From Calditrichota bacterium (GTDB lineage: Bacteria > Calditrichota > Calditrichia > RBG-13-44-9 > J042), in NCBI GenBank assembly GCA_013150955.1, contig JAADJD010000055.1, positions 33,677-96,652 on the forward strand: a stretch of 62,976 nt of DNA, in the 5' to 3' direction. The notes beneath the pieces are model-generated. The model saw only the letters and a list, made by a program, of their open reading frames with translations. It was not told the origin of the DNA and did not search any database. Positions 44,593 through 53,153 of this stretch are shown piece after piece. The translations under genes were made by a program, and so were the position numbers. Every line of letters begins with the position of its first letter. The first letter of the stretch is position 1.

Positions 44593-45400
44593 GTGGGGAG
44601 ATGCGGAGGGGTGGCGGATTTCCCCAATCCCGGGGCGATGCCCCGGGCTAATCTATTTTGCCCTTTCAGGGCAATGTACAACATGAACGGGGGTCGCCTC
44701 TTTTTCCAGGGGTGTTACCCCTGGCTACCGTATTGTGCCCCTTCAGGGCGAATGGATTTATTGGTTGATGTGTCAATCCTCGGGGTGTTGCCGCGAGTTT
44801 CCACATTATGCTCGCATGAGGCAAATTGCCCGAAGGGCAATGATAAGGTAGCCCCACGCAACGCGTGGGGGGGGAGATAATCCGTCCCATGCCACACCTG
44901 CTGCCTGAAGGGCAGCGATAAAATGATTACGCCCCTACAGGGCGGAATTGCATGAACGGTGGATTTCCCCACTCCCGGGGCGATGCCCCGGGCTAATCTA
45001 TTTTGCCCTTTCAGGGCAATGTACAACATGAACGGGGGTCGCCTCTTTTTCCAGGGGTGTTACCCTGGCTACCGTATTGTGCCCCTTCAGGGCGAATGAA
45101 TTTGTTGGTTGATGTGTCAATCCTCGAGGTGTTACCGCGAGTTTCCACATTATGCTCGCATGAGGCAAATTGCCCGAAGGGCAATGATACGGTAGCCCCA
45201 CGCAACGCGTGGGGGGGACGAATGAAACATCCCGATAATCCCCCTGCTGCCTGTAGGGCAGCGATAAAATGATTACGCCCCTACAGGGCGGAATTGCATG
45301 AAGGGTGGGTTTACCCACTCCCAGGGCGGTGCCCCGGGCTAACGTATTTTGCCCCTTCGGGGCGAATTGCCTGAAGGGCAACAAAATAACATCCCCCTGA
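44593..45400 (+). repeat. Palindrome-mosaic array 2
   Basis: Two near-complete cycles of the same ordered modules as array 1 lie here, about 350-355 bp apart: CCCGGGGCGATGCCCCGGG with GCCCTTTCAGGGC, CCAGGGGTGTTACCCCTGG with GCCCCTTCAGGGC, a variant segment with GATGTGTCAATCCTCGGGG and CATTATGCTCGCATGAGGC, TTGCCCGAAGGGCAA with CCCCACGCAACGCGTGGGG, and the GCTGCCTG module. The two cycles are nearly identical, including the variant segment, indicating a recent tandem duplication. The array fills the gap between the YwiC-like and POT transporter genes. Confidence 0.92.
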
Positions 45401-45463
45401 CCGTTCGCCAAAAACACCACCCACCTCCCCATCTCCCGGCTAATCGATGGAAATTTTTTTAAT

Positions 45464-45491
45464 TTGAAAATCCCGCCTGCAAACGTATATT
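45464..45491 (+). promoter_or_regulatory. Sigma-70-type promoter of the POT transporter gene
   Basis: TTGAAA at 45464-45469 and TATATT at 45486-45491, 16 bp apart, lie 64 bp before the ATG, downstream of the palindrome array. The transporter ATG has AAAGGAG upstream. Confidence 0.6.
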
Positions 45492-45555
45492 CTCCACTTA
45501 AGCTGAAGCATTCTGATATCTGGAAAAACAGAGCCAACTAAACAAAGGAGCGCCT

Positions 45556-46854
45556 ATGTTTTTCAAGAAGCATCCTCGCGGTTTAATGATCCTCTTCTTC
45601 ACCGAAATGTGGGAACGCTTTGCGTTTTACACCATGCTGGCCGTCTTCACCCTGTTTATGGACGAGGTCATGGGCTGGAGCGACTCGGTGAAGGGGGATG
45701 TGTACGGCATCTTTCTGGCTGGCGTGTATTTCACTCCCATATTCGGTGGCTGGATTGCTGACCGTCTGCTGGGCTACCGGCGCACTATTATGACCGGTGC
45801 GGTGGTATTCGGCCTGGGTTACCTGTTGCTATCCCTTTCCGGGCCAGATGCAGTCTGGCTGTTCTTCATGGCGCTGGCTATCATCATCATCGGGAATGGA
45901 TTGTTCAAGGCCAATATATCGGTTCTGGTGGGCAATTTGTACGATGAAGGCAGTGAGCTCAAAGATGCTGGCTACATGATTTTTTACATGGGCATTAATC
46001 TGGGTGCACTGATGGCACCGCTGGTGGCCACTTTTTTACACAACAAGTTTGGCACCTACAATGCCGCCTTTGCTGCAGCGGCCGCCGGTATGCTGCTCTC
46101 ATTAATCGTTTTTGAACTGGGCAAGAAAAAATATCTTTACGCCGAGCAGCGACAGAAAGAAGATCTGGCGCGGCGGGTGAACGATACGGAATACATGAAC
46201 CAGCAGATGAGCAAAGAAGAAGAAAAGGAGCGTATCACCGCATTGATGATCATCTTTGCCATCGTCATCTTTTTCTGGATGTCGTTTCATCAGAACGGTT
46301 TTGCCCTGACCCTGTTTGCTCAGCGTTCTGTGGTAGAACTGGAATGGCTCAAACCGGAGACGTACCAGTTCTTCAACCCATTCTTTATCATTATTCTGGC
46401 GCCCCTGGTCATTCGCTTTTTTGATCGATTGCGGGCAAAAGGTAAGGAACCATCCACACCGGCCAAAATTGGTCTGGGTATGTTCATTTCGGGATTGGCC
46501 ATGATGGTCATGGTCGTTGCCAGCCTGATGGGTGGCAATCTGGATCAAAACATCATGTCTCCCTGGTGGTTGATCAGCACTTACTTCATCATCACCATTG
46601 GAGAATTGCACCTGAGTCCCATGGGGCTTTCCTTTGTTTCCAAAGTGGCGCCCATTCGCATGCGGGGATTGATGATGGGCTTCTGGTTTGGGGCCACGGC
46701 TATCGGAAACTATTTGTCGGGTTTCATCGGAAAGTTTTATAGCGATCTGCCACACCACATGTTTTTCCTGATTCTGGCCAGTCTGTTGTTCATTTCGGCG
46801 TTGCTGGTGCGGCTCTTTTTGAATAAACTAAAACATGCCACTCAGGGGGTGTAG
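45556..46854 (+). CDS. POT/PTR-family proton-dependent peptide transporter
   Basis: This 432-residue inner-membrane protein of the major facilitator superfamily shows family motifs FFTEMWERFAFYTML (the E-x-x-E-R-F region that handles proton coupling), GGWIADRLLGYRR between helices 2 and 3, and GNGLFKANISVLVG, matching the F-K-x-N signature. About twelve helices with a long charged loop in the middle (KKKYLYAEQRQKEDLARR) are evident. It probably imports di- and tripeptides with protons. It is somewhat shorter than the roughly 480-500 residues common in proteobacterial members. Confidence 0.93.
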   Translation: MFFKKHPRGLMILFFTEMWERFAFYTMLAVFTLFMDEVMGWSDSVKGDVYGIFLAGVYFTPIFGGWIADRLLGYRRTIMTGAVVFGLGYLLLSLSGPDAVWLFFMALAIIIIGNGLFKANISVLVGNLYDEGSELKDAGYMIFYMGINLGALMAPLVATFLHNKFGTYNAAFAAAAAGMLLSLIVFELGKKKYLYAEQRQKEDLARRVNDTEYMNQQMSKEEEKERITALMIIFAIVIFFWMSFHQNGFALTLFAQRSVVELEWLKPETYQFFNPFFIIILAPLVIRFFDRLRAKGKEPSTPAKIGLGMFISGLAMMVMVVASLMGGNLDQNIMSPWWLISTYFIITIGELHLSPMGLSFVSKVAPIRMRGLMMGFWFGATAIGNYLSGFIGKFYSDLPHHMFFLILASLLFISALLVRLFLNKLKHATQGV

Positions 46855-46890
46855 GACACTTTGCAGAAAATCCCCTCCCAAAAAATCAAA

Positions 46891-46919
46891 AGGGCGGTTC
46901 CAATGGGCCGCCCTTTTTC
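46891..46919 (+). terminator. Rho-independent terminator of the POT transporter gene
   Basis: AGGGCGG (46891-46897) and CCGCCCT (46908-46914) form a 7-bp stem with a 10-nt loop, followed by TTTTT. It lies 37 bp after the stop. Confidence 0.82.
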
Positions 46920-46929
46920 TATTTGTTTT

Positions 46930-47060
46930 TCAACCCAGATTATGCAATGGCCTGCGAATTACACAAATTCTCACGAAAAAAAATCATAAAATCCATTCGG
47001 ATGATATCTGGATGAAAATGTGTTTCGGTGTTTATTCCTGATTGTGTGGATATTTTTTTA
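46930..47060 (+). repeat. Family B element truncated by array 3
   Basis: A forward copy starts AACCCAGATTATGCAATGGC and continues through the core (GATATCTGGATGAAAATG, TTTATTCCTGATTGTGTGGA) to GATATTTTTTTAG. At that point the usual right end (ATTCGCGTGATTCG...) is replaced by palindrome array 3. Confidence 0.75.
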
Positions 47061-47570
47061 GCGGGGCGATGCGAAGGGGTGACGGATTTCATCAATCCCA
47101 GGGCGATGCCCCGGGCTGCCATATTTTGCCCTTTCAGGGCGAAATAAAATATGAATGGTGTTCTCAAAATTCCCAGGGGTGGTACCCCTGGCTGCCATAT
47201 TTTGCCCCATCGGGGCGGGTTGCCTGTAAGGCAATGATACGTTAGCCCCCACGCTTTGCGTGGGGGGGACATGAAATACCCATTATTTTACACCTCCGCT
47301 GCCTGTAGGGCAGCGATAAAATATTTTGCCCTTACAGGGCGAATGATGTTTATGGTTTGGGGGGCTCCCCAATCCCGGGGCGATGCCCCGGGCTAACGTA
47401 TTTTGCCCCTTCGGGGGCGGGTTGCCTGAAGGGTAACCATACGTTAGCCCCACGCTTTGCGTGGGGGGGAGAATGAAACATCCCGATAATCCCCCCACTG
47501 CCTGAAGGGCAACAATATAAATTTTGCCCCTTCAGGGCGGAATGGATTAACGGTGGAGTTCCCCAATCTT
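47061..47570 (+). repeat. Palindrome-mosaic array 3
   Basis: About one and a half cycles of the same modules in the same orientation: CCAGGGCGATGCCCCGGG, GCCCTTTCAGGGC, CCAGGGGTGGTACCCCTGG, GCCCCATCGGGGC, CCCACGCTTTGCGTGGG, GCTGCCTGTAGGGCAGC, GCCCTTACAGGGC and again CCCGGGGCGATGCCCCGGG. The linkers keep CTGCCATATTTT or CTAACGTATTTT. Several stems carry paired changes (CTGTAGGG versus CTGAAGGG in loops). It lies between the convergent POT transporter and thioesterase genes. Confidence 0.9.
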
Positions 47571-47611
47571 CTGTTTTGCGGAAAATGCATGCTCTGTCTT
47601 TCGCTAACGGA

Positions 47612-48121
47612 CTATGGGGAACGTTCCGACTCATCTGGCCGGTTCTTTTCCGTTTCCAGAATCTTACGCTTACGCTCCAGGGCTTTCTTTTTCACAATTT
47701 CGGCAATTTCAAAATCCCGTCGTTCTTCTTCGGTTTCAATCAGCAGCTGCGGGATGGTTGCGGGATTCCCGGAATCGTCCAGCGCCACAAAATTGAAGTG
47801 CGCCGTGGTGCAATGCACTCGCTTGTGCGTTAGCGGATTTTCGGCATAAACATCCACCTTAACCACCATGGATGTGCGTCCCACCCAGACCACCTTGGCC
47901 AGCGTTTGAATACGGTCGCCCACCTTGACCGGGTGCATAAAGTCCATCGCCTCCGTCGAGGCGGTTACTGCCAGCTTTTCGGCAAATTTCGAGGCCGCAA
48001 TAGCGGCCGTTTTATCCATAACCGCCATCAAACGTCCACCAAACATGGTACCGTGGGGATTGGCGTCGTTCGGAAAAACAATCTCCCAGCTCTCAATCCA
48101 TTCTGACCGTTTGGCCTTCAC
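47612..48121 (-). CDS. Hotdog-fold acyl-CoA thioesterase (YciA/BACH-like)
   Basis: The 169-residue protein has the hotdog signature NDANPHGTMFGGRLMAVMD near its N-terminus, AMDFMHPVKVGD, a VWVGRTSMVVKVDVYAEN strand pair and HCTTAHFNFVALD, all typical of acyl-CoA thioesterases that hydrolyse CoA esters. A charged helix follows (EERRDFEIAEIVKKKALER). A GTG start at 48121 is chosen because GGGAGG lies six bases upstream; an ATG at 48184 overlaps the mutY stop by 4 bp but has no ribosome-binding site and adds residues absent from the family. It is co-directional with mutY. Confidence 0.88.
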   Translation of the reverse strand: MKAKRSEWIESWEIVFPNDANPHGTMFGGRLMAVMDKTAAIAASKFAEKLAVTASTEAMDFMHPVKVGDRIQTLAKVVWVGRTSMVVKVDVYAENPLTHKRVHCTTAHFNFVALDDSGNPATIPQLLIETEEERRDFEIAEIVKKKALERKRKILETEKNRPDESERSP

Positions 48122-48180
48122 GGTGTGCCTCCCTCGTGTTTTTTGTTCGATAATTATGAATTCAAATCCCAATGGCCCCT

Positions 48181-49302
48181 TCATCCAAAATCTTCAGACG
48201 ATTTATCTGAAAGCGATGCCATTTCCAGAATTCGCGGGATGAATTTTCGATTGGCACCCGGGAATGGGTAGTCCTTCAGTTCATGAAGCGCCACCCAGCG
48301 ATAATCCACCGGGCCGTTCAACCGCACCGATCCTTCCAGATACGTGCAACGGAAAACATGCAAAACAACCTTGAAGTGAGAATAGGCATGTCTGACCCGG
48401 GCGATCGGAGCGTCCACCCTGACCTGCAACCCCACCTCTTCCAGGATTTCCCGCTGGCAGGCCTGTGTGGGAGACTCCCCCGCTTGAATTTTTCCTCCTG
48501 GGAATTCCCACAATCCTCCCAGCAATCCCTCGGGCCGGCGACGGGTAATCAACACCTTTCCGTTTCGCTGGACAACCCCGACTGCAATGGCATATTCTGG
48601 AACCGACTTCCCCGGCTGACGCACGGGAAGGGTTTCCTGCCGCCCTTCTTCAAACGCCTGGCAAAATGCCTGCACCGGGCACCGACCACACGCGGGTTGA
48701 CGGGGTCTGCAAATGGTTGCCCCCAGCTCCATCATGGCCTGATTGTGGAGTCCGGGCTGATGGACATCCAGTAATTCCTGAGCCAGTATCTGGAATCGCT
48801 TAACGGCACGGGATTGGTTGACCGGATCTTCACAGGCAAACAAACGGGCCAGTACCCGCTTCACGTTCCCATCCACCACCGCGTGCGGCAGGCTGAACGC
48901 AATGCTGCACACCGCTGCAGCGATGTAATCTCCCACTCCCGGTAACCGTTTCCACTGTTCAAACGATTGGGGGAATTGTCCATTCCTCTCCCGCACCAGC
49001 TGTCTGGCCGCCTGATGCAGATGCCGAACCCGCGCATAGTACCCCAGCCCTTCCCACACCTTTAGTACCTCCTGCAGGGATGCTTCGGCCAGGCGATGAA
49101 CATCCGGAAAGCGCGAAAGAAAACGGTGATAATAAGGGATAACCGCCTCCACCTGCGTTTGCTGAAGCATCACTTCCGAAACCCAGATGGCGTATGGATC
49201 GTCCGTTTGTCGCCAGGGAAGTGGCCGCTGATGCCGCTGGTACCATTCCCGAAGGCGATCACGAAAGCGTTTGCGTCGTGCTGCAGACCATTCGTGACTC
49301 AT
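48181..49302 (-). CDS. mutY: A/G-specific adenine glycosylase MutY
   Basis: DNA repair enzyme that removes adenine paired with 8-oxoguanine. The 373 residues include the catalytic Glu in SEVMLQQTQV (near residue 43), the helix-hairpin-helix LPGVGDYIAAA, the catalytic Asp in VVDGNVKRV, and the 4Fe-4S loop CRPRQPACGRCPVQAFC. The C-terminal NUDIX-like domain that reads 8-oxoG has FPGGKIQAGES and REILEEVGL, retaining most of the NUDIX box. The gene is divergent from the aminotransferase gene across a 167-bp gap. Confidence 0.95.
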   Translation of the reverse strand: MSHEWSAARRKRFRDRLREWYQRHQRPLPWRQTDDPYAIWVSEVMLQQTQVEAVIPYYHRFLSRFPDVHRLAEASLQEVLKVWEGLGYYARVRHLHQAARQLVRERNGQFPQSFEQWKRLPGVGDYIAAAVCSIAFSLPHAVVDGNVKRVLARLFACEDPVNQSRAVKRFQILAQELLDVHQPGLHNQAMMELGATICRPRQPACGRCPVQAFCQAFEEGRQETLPVRQPGKSVPEYAIAVGVVQRNGKVLITRRRPEGLLGGLWEFPGGKIQAGESPTQACQREILEEVGLQVRVDAPIARVRHAYSHFKVVLHVFRCTYLEGSVRLNGPVDYRWVALHELKDYPFPGANRKFIPRILEMASLSDKSSEDFG

Positions 49303-49412
49303 GGCCGGGAATTAAGAGCAATTCCCAATGGGAAGCAAGTGAATTTTCCTGAAAGTGCTTCCACTTCCGCATCTCATTTTCAGATCATTTCCTTAAATTT
49401 CTGTGCCATCCG

Positions 49413-49441
49413 TTGATCCTTTTGAGCCCAGTTCCTATATT
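49413..49441 (+). promoter_or_regulatory. Sigma-70-type promoter of the aminotransferase gene
   Basis: TTGATC at 49413-49418 and TATATT at 49436-49441 are 17 bp apart, 28 bp before the ATG, which has AAAGGAA upstream. Confidence 0.58.
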
Positions 49442-49469
49442 TTTTGAACAGTAACGAAAGGAACGCTTC

Positions 49470-50714
49470 ATGAATCCCAGTAAGGATGACATATTCGATC
49501 TGTTCTCTCGATATGTTTCTTCAGGAAAAACTCGCTTTTTTCGGGAAGCCGGTATCGACTTTGTCTTTGGAAAGCGGGAAGGCCCGTTTGTGTGGGACAT
49601 TGATGGCAAACGGCGGCTCATCGATTGCCATTGTAATGGAGGCGTGTTCAATCTGGGACACCGGCACCCGGAGATTGTCGAGCTCCTTCGGGACGCACTG
49701 TCCCGTGTCGATATTGGCAACCACCATTTTGTGAGTCAGTACCGGGCTCAACTGGCGGAAAAACTGGCAGCCCTCACGCCCGGGAATCTCCAGTATACCA
49801 TCTTTGGCGTGAGCGGCGGCGAGGCCATCGATACAGCAATTAAAATTGCCCGCGGGGCGACCGGTCGCCGAAAGATTCTATCCGTCAAAGGGGCTTACCA
49901 CGGCCACACGGGACTGGCCGTTGCCACCGGCGATGCGAAGTACAGCCAGCCGTTCCTGAGCGATTCTCCGGATTTCGTCCAGGTGCCATTCAACGATGTA
50001 GCCGCCCTCACCCAGACGCTCACAGAAGAATTCGCCGCTGTCATCCTGGAAACCATTCCCGCCACGCTGGGAATGCCCATTCCCGATTCCGACTATTTTC
50101 AGAAAGTCCACCAGGTCTGCCGGCAACGGGGTAGCCTGCTCATTATTGATGAAGTTCAAAGCGGACTGGGACGGACGGGGAAGCTGTGGGCCATTTCCCA
50201 TTTCGACACCGTTCCCGACATTCTGGTCACCGGAAAGGGCCTCAGTGGAGGATTGTATCCCATCACTGCCACCATCATCCGTCCGGAACTGGAAATCCTG
50301 TTTCAGGACGATCCGTTCATTCACATTTCCACCTTCGGGGGTAGCGAATTGGGATGTCTGGTGGCCAGTAAGGTACTGGACATCACCCGGCAACGTGAAT
50401 TTCTGGAACACGTCAATCGCCTGGCCAACATCTTTGCGGACGGACTGGACACATTGCGCCAGCGCTTTGAAGGATTTCTGGTTGATGTGCGCCAGAAGGG
50501 ACTCATGATCGGATTAAAAATGGCCGATGAGCGCCTGGGGCCGGTAATGACCCGCGCCTGCTTCGAAACCGGATTGCTATGCGTCTTTGCCGGTAACGAT
50601 ACGTCCGTGGTGCAATTCCTTCCGCCTTTGATTATTGACGAAACCCTGGCGCAGGAAATCCTCCAGCGATTACACCAGGCCTTCCAGATCGGGCAGGAAT
50701 TCATCTCGTCGTGA
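49470..50714 (+). CDS. Class III PLP-dependent aminotransferase
   Basis: The 414-residue enzyme of the acetylornithine/ornithine aminotransferase fold has VWDIDGKRRLIDCHCNGGVFNLGHR-type opening strands (residues about 41-65), the phosphate-binding GVSGGEAID, YHGHTG, the cofactor Asp in IIDEVQSGLGRTG (Asp227) and the Schiff-base Lys256 in LVTGKGLSGG. All catalytic residues are intact. The natural substrate is not evident: CHCNGG replaces the usual D-x-x-x-G pattern, and no arginine or biotin genes are near. It is translationally coupled to the kinase-like gene that follows, which suggests a shared pathway. Confidence 0.92.
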   Translation: MNPSKDDIFDLFSRYVSSGKTRFFREAGIDFVFGKREGPFVWDIDGKRRLIDCHCNGGVFNLGHRHPEIVELLRDALSRVDIGNHHFVSQYRAQLAEKLAALTPGNLQYTIFGVSGGEAIDTAIKIARGATGRRKILSVKGAYHGHTGLAVATGDAKYSQPFLSDSPDFVQVPFNDVAALTQTLTEEFAAVILETIPATLGMPIPDSDYFQKVHQVCRQRGSLLIIDEVQSGLGRTGKLWAISHFDTVPDILVTGKGLSGGLYPITATIIRPELEILFQDDPFIHISTFGGSELGCLVASKVLDITRQREFLEHVNRLANIFADGLDTLRQRFEGFLVDVRQKGLMIGLKMADERLGPVMTRACFETGLLCVFAGNDTSVVQFLPPLIIDETLAQEILQRLHQAFQIGQEFISS

Positions 50715-50725
50715 GGGCAGGCATC

Positions 50726-51682
50726 ATGCTATCCGTCGATCGAAAATTGCTTCAGGAATTCGAGAATCAATTGAATCCGGCCAATCCATTTGCCAGTAAA
50801 ATCCCGTTCAAGATTCTGGGTTACGGAGAAATTTCCACTGTATTTCAGATTGGGGACATGGAAGACGTCGCCCTCAAACGCATGCCTCCCTTTGCCAGTA
50901 AGGAACAGCGCCGGGAATATCGCCAGGTGCTGGAAGAATATCACCAGATTTTAAGCCAAAAAATCGGAATTCGGGTTGCCGAATATGCATGCGAAGAATT
51001 TACCAACAAGGATGGAGAACATATCCTGTACATTGTTCAGGAACGGCTGCCCGAAGAAAGCATCGGGCATCGCTGGTTGCAACGGTGTTCCGACACCGAG
51101 CTGACGGTTCTAATCCACCGGGTGCTGGACAATCTGGTGAAAATCTGGCGCAAGAATCAGCAGGATGCTCCGGAGGAAGTGATCGGCCTGGATGCGCAGA
51201 TTTCCAACTGGTCATTCACCGGACTGGACAGCGAGGATGCTTCGGAACCCGTTTATCTGGACACCAGCACCCCGTTGATTCGCCGGTTTGGCCATGAGCT
51301 TCTGAATACCGAAATATTTCTGAAAAGCGTGCCACCGTTTCTGGTGTGGATTGTCAAACTGGCCTTTCTGCAGCAGGTTCTGGATCGCTATTACGATCTG
51401 CATCTGGTGTTGACGGATTTCGTGGCCAATTTTTATAAGGAAGGTCAAGCACACCGCATTCCGCTGGCCGTTCAAATAATCAATGCTTATCTGGCACAGC
51501 AGGCCGTTGATTTAAATATTGCGCCGCTCTCGGAAAAGGAGGTTCGCAAATATTACCGGGAAGATGCTTTCATCTGGATCATTTTTTTAAATTTTCGTCG
51601 GTTTGATCGGTTTTTAAAAACCCGCCTGTTCCGTCGGAAATATAATTTCATCCTGCCAGGCACGATTAAACGGTTTTCGTAA
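50726..51682 (+). CDS. Kinase-fold-like protein of unknown function (resembles DUF6206)
   Basis: The 318-residue protein has no certain assignment. Its opening, FKILGYGEISTVFQIGDMEDVALKRM (about residues 30-55), looks like the glycine-rich loop and lysine of protein or aminoglycoside kinases; VQERLPEES resembles a hinge, and VYLDTSTPLIRR could be a metal-binding DxD-like position, though a clear HxD catalytic loop is not visible. It resembles proteins annotated DUF6206. The upstream GTG at 50711 overlaps the aminotransferase stop by 4 bp; the ATG at 50726 with GGGCAGG upstream is equally plausible and is used here. The C-terminus is basic (RLFRRKYNFI). Confidence 0.6.
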   Translation: MLSVDRKLLQEFENQLNPANPFASKIPFKILGYGEISTVFQIGDMEDVALKRMPPFASKEQRREYRQVLEEYHQILSQKIGIRVAEYACEEFTNKDGEHILYIVQERLPEESIGHRWLQRCSDTELTVLIHRVLDNLVKIWRKNQQDAPEEVIGLDAQISNWSFTGLDSEDASEPVYLDTSTPLIRRFGHELLNTEIFLKSVPPFLVWIVKLAFLQQVLDRYYDLHLVLTDFVANFYKEGQAHRIPLAVQIINAYLAQQAVDLNIAPLSEKEVRKYYREDAFIWIIFLNFRRFDRFLKTRLFRRKYNFILPGTIKRFS

Positions 51683-51689
51683 AATTCAA

Positions 51690-52995
51690 CCCGCCCCGAA
51701 GGGACATAATACGGTAGCCAGGGGTAACACCCCTGGAAAAAGAGGCGACCTCCGTTTATGTTGTACATCGCCCCGAAGGGGCAAAATACGTTAGCCCGGG
51801 GCACCACCCCGGGAGTGGGGAGCCCCCCAAACCATAAACATCATTCGCCCTGTAGGGGCATAATATTTTATCGCTGCCCTTCAGGCAGCGGAATTGTAAA
51901 ATATTGGGCATTTCATCTCCCCCACGCGCTGCGTGGGGCTACCTTATCATTGCCCTTCGGGCAATTTGCCTCATGCAAGCATAATGTGGAAACTCGCGGT
52001 AACACCCTGAGGATTGACACATCAACCAACAAATCCATTCGCCCCGAAGGGGCAAAATATGGTAGCCAGGGGTACCTCCCCCGGAAAAAGAGGCGACCTC
52101 CGTTCATGTTGTACATCGCCCTGAAGGGGCAAAATACGTTAGCCCGGGGCACAGCCCCAGGATTGGGGAAATCCAGCGTTCATGCAATTCCGCCCTGTAG
52201 GGGCAAAATATTTCTATCGCTGCCCTACAGGCAGCGGGGGTGGCATGGGACGGATTATCTCCCCCCCCACGCGTTGCGTGGGGCTACCTTATCATTGCCC
52301 TTCGGGCAATTTGCCCCAAAGGGGCACAATATGGCAGCCAGGGGTACCACCCCTGGAAAAAAGGCGACCTCCGTTCATGTTGTACATCGCCCTGAACTGG
52401 CACAATAGGATAGCCCGGGGCATCGCCCCGGGATTGGGGAAATCCAGCGTTCATGCAATTCCGCCCTTTAGGGGCATGATCATTTTATCGCTGCCCTTCA
52501 GGCAGCGGAATTGTAAAATATTGGGCATTTCATCTCCCCCACGCGCTGCGTGGGGCTACCATATGGTTGCCCTTCAGGCAACCCGCCCCGAAGGGGCAAA
52601 ATATGGTAGCCAGAGGTACCACCCCTGGGAAAAGAGGCGACCTCCGTTCATGTTGTACATCGCCCCGAAGGAGCATAATAAGATAGCCCGGGGCACCGCC
52701 CCGGGATTGGGGAGCCCCCCAAACCATAAACATCATTCGCCCTGTAGGGGCACAATATTTTATTGCTGCCCTTCAGACAGTGGATGGGATTATCTGGATG
52801 TTCCATTCCCCCCCACGCAAAGCGTGGGGGCTAACATATGGTTGCCCTTCAGGCAACCCGCCCCGAAGGGGCATAATACGGTAGCCAGGGGTACCACCCC
52901 TGGGAATTTTGAAAGCACCATCCATATTTTATTTCGCCCTGAAAGGGCAAAATAAATTTGCCCGGGACATCGCTCCACGGATTCGGGAATCCCAC
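51690..52995 (-). repeat. Palindrome-mosaic array 4, inverted
   Basis: About 1.3 kb of the same modules but in reverse order and orientation relative to arrays 1-3 and 5. Reverse markers such as AATATTTTATCGCTGCCC occur near 51870 and 52480, and GGTAGCCAGGGGTACC, GTTAGCCCGGGGCACC and CCCCACGCGTTGCGTGGGG mark other modules. It holds about four partial cycles, including the variant segment (GATTGACACATCAACCAAC) shared with array 2. It fills the gap between the kinase-like gene and glgC. Open frames of 216 and 257 codons (51758-52408, 52182-52955) repeat the same peptide phrases and are judged not to be genes. Confidence 0.92.
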
Positions 52996-53076
52996 CCGTT
53001 TCAACCCATCCATGCTGACCCTCAAACACACCGGGGTTGCATTATTCCCCACCACATCCTACATTTTTCCAGAACA

Positions 53077-53100
53077 GGCATAAAAATGGTGGCGTATAAT
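53077..53100 (+). promoter_or_regulatory. Probable promoter of glgC
   Basis: A perfect TATAAT at 53095-53100 lies 53 bp before the ATG. The best -35 candidate (around 53071-53077) is weak. It lies just downstream of array 4. Confidence 0.45.
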
Positions 53101-53153
53101 GTTAACGCAAAACACCGGAATCGCAAACAGAACAAAACACTCGGGTGGGAAAA

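Noticed and set aside
51758-52955. Long open frames of 216 and 257 codons in array 4, and similar ones in arrays 1, 2, 3 and 5
   Set aside because: They repeat short peptide phrases (RPEGAKYGSQG, GLPYHCPSGN) that simply translate the palindromes, overlap one another on both strands, and lack credible starts. They arise because the modules contain few stop codons.
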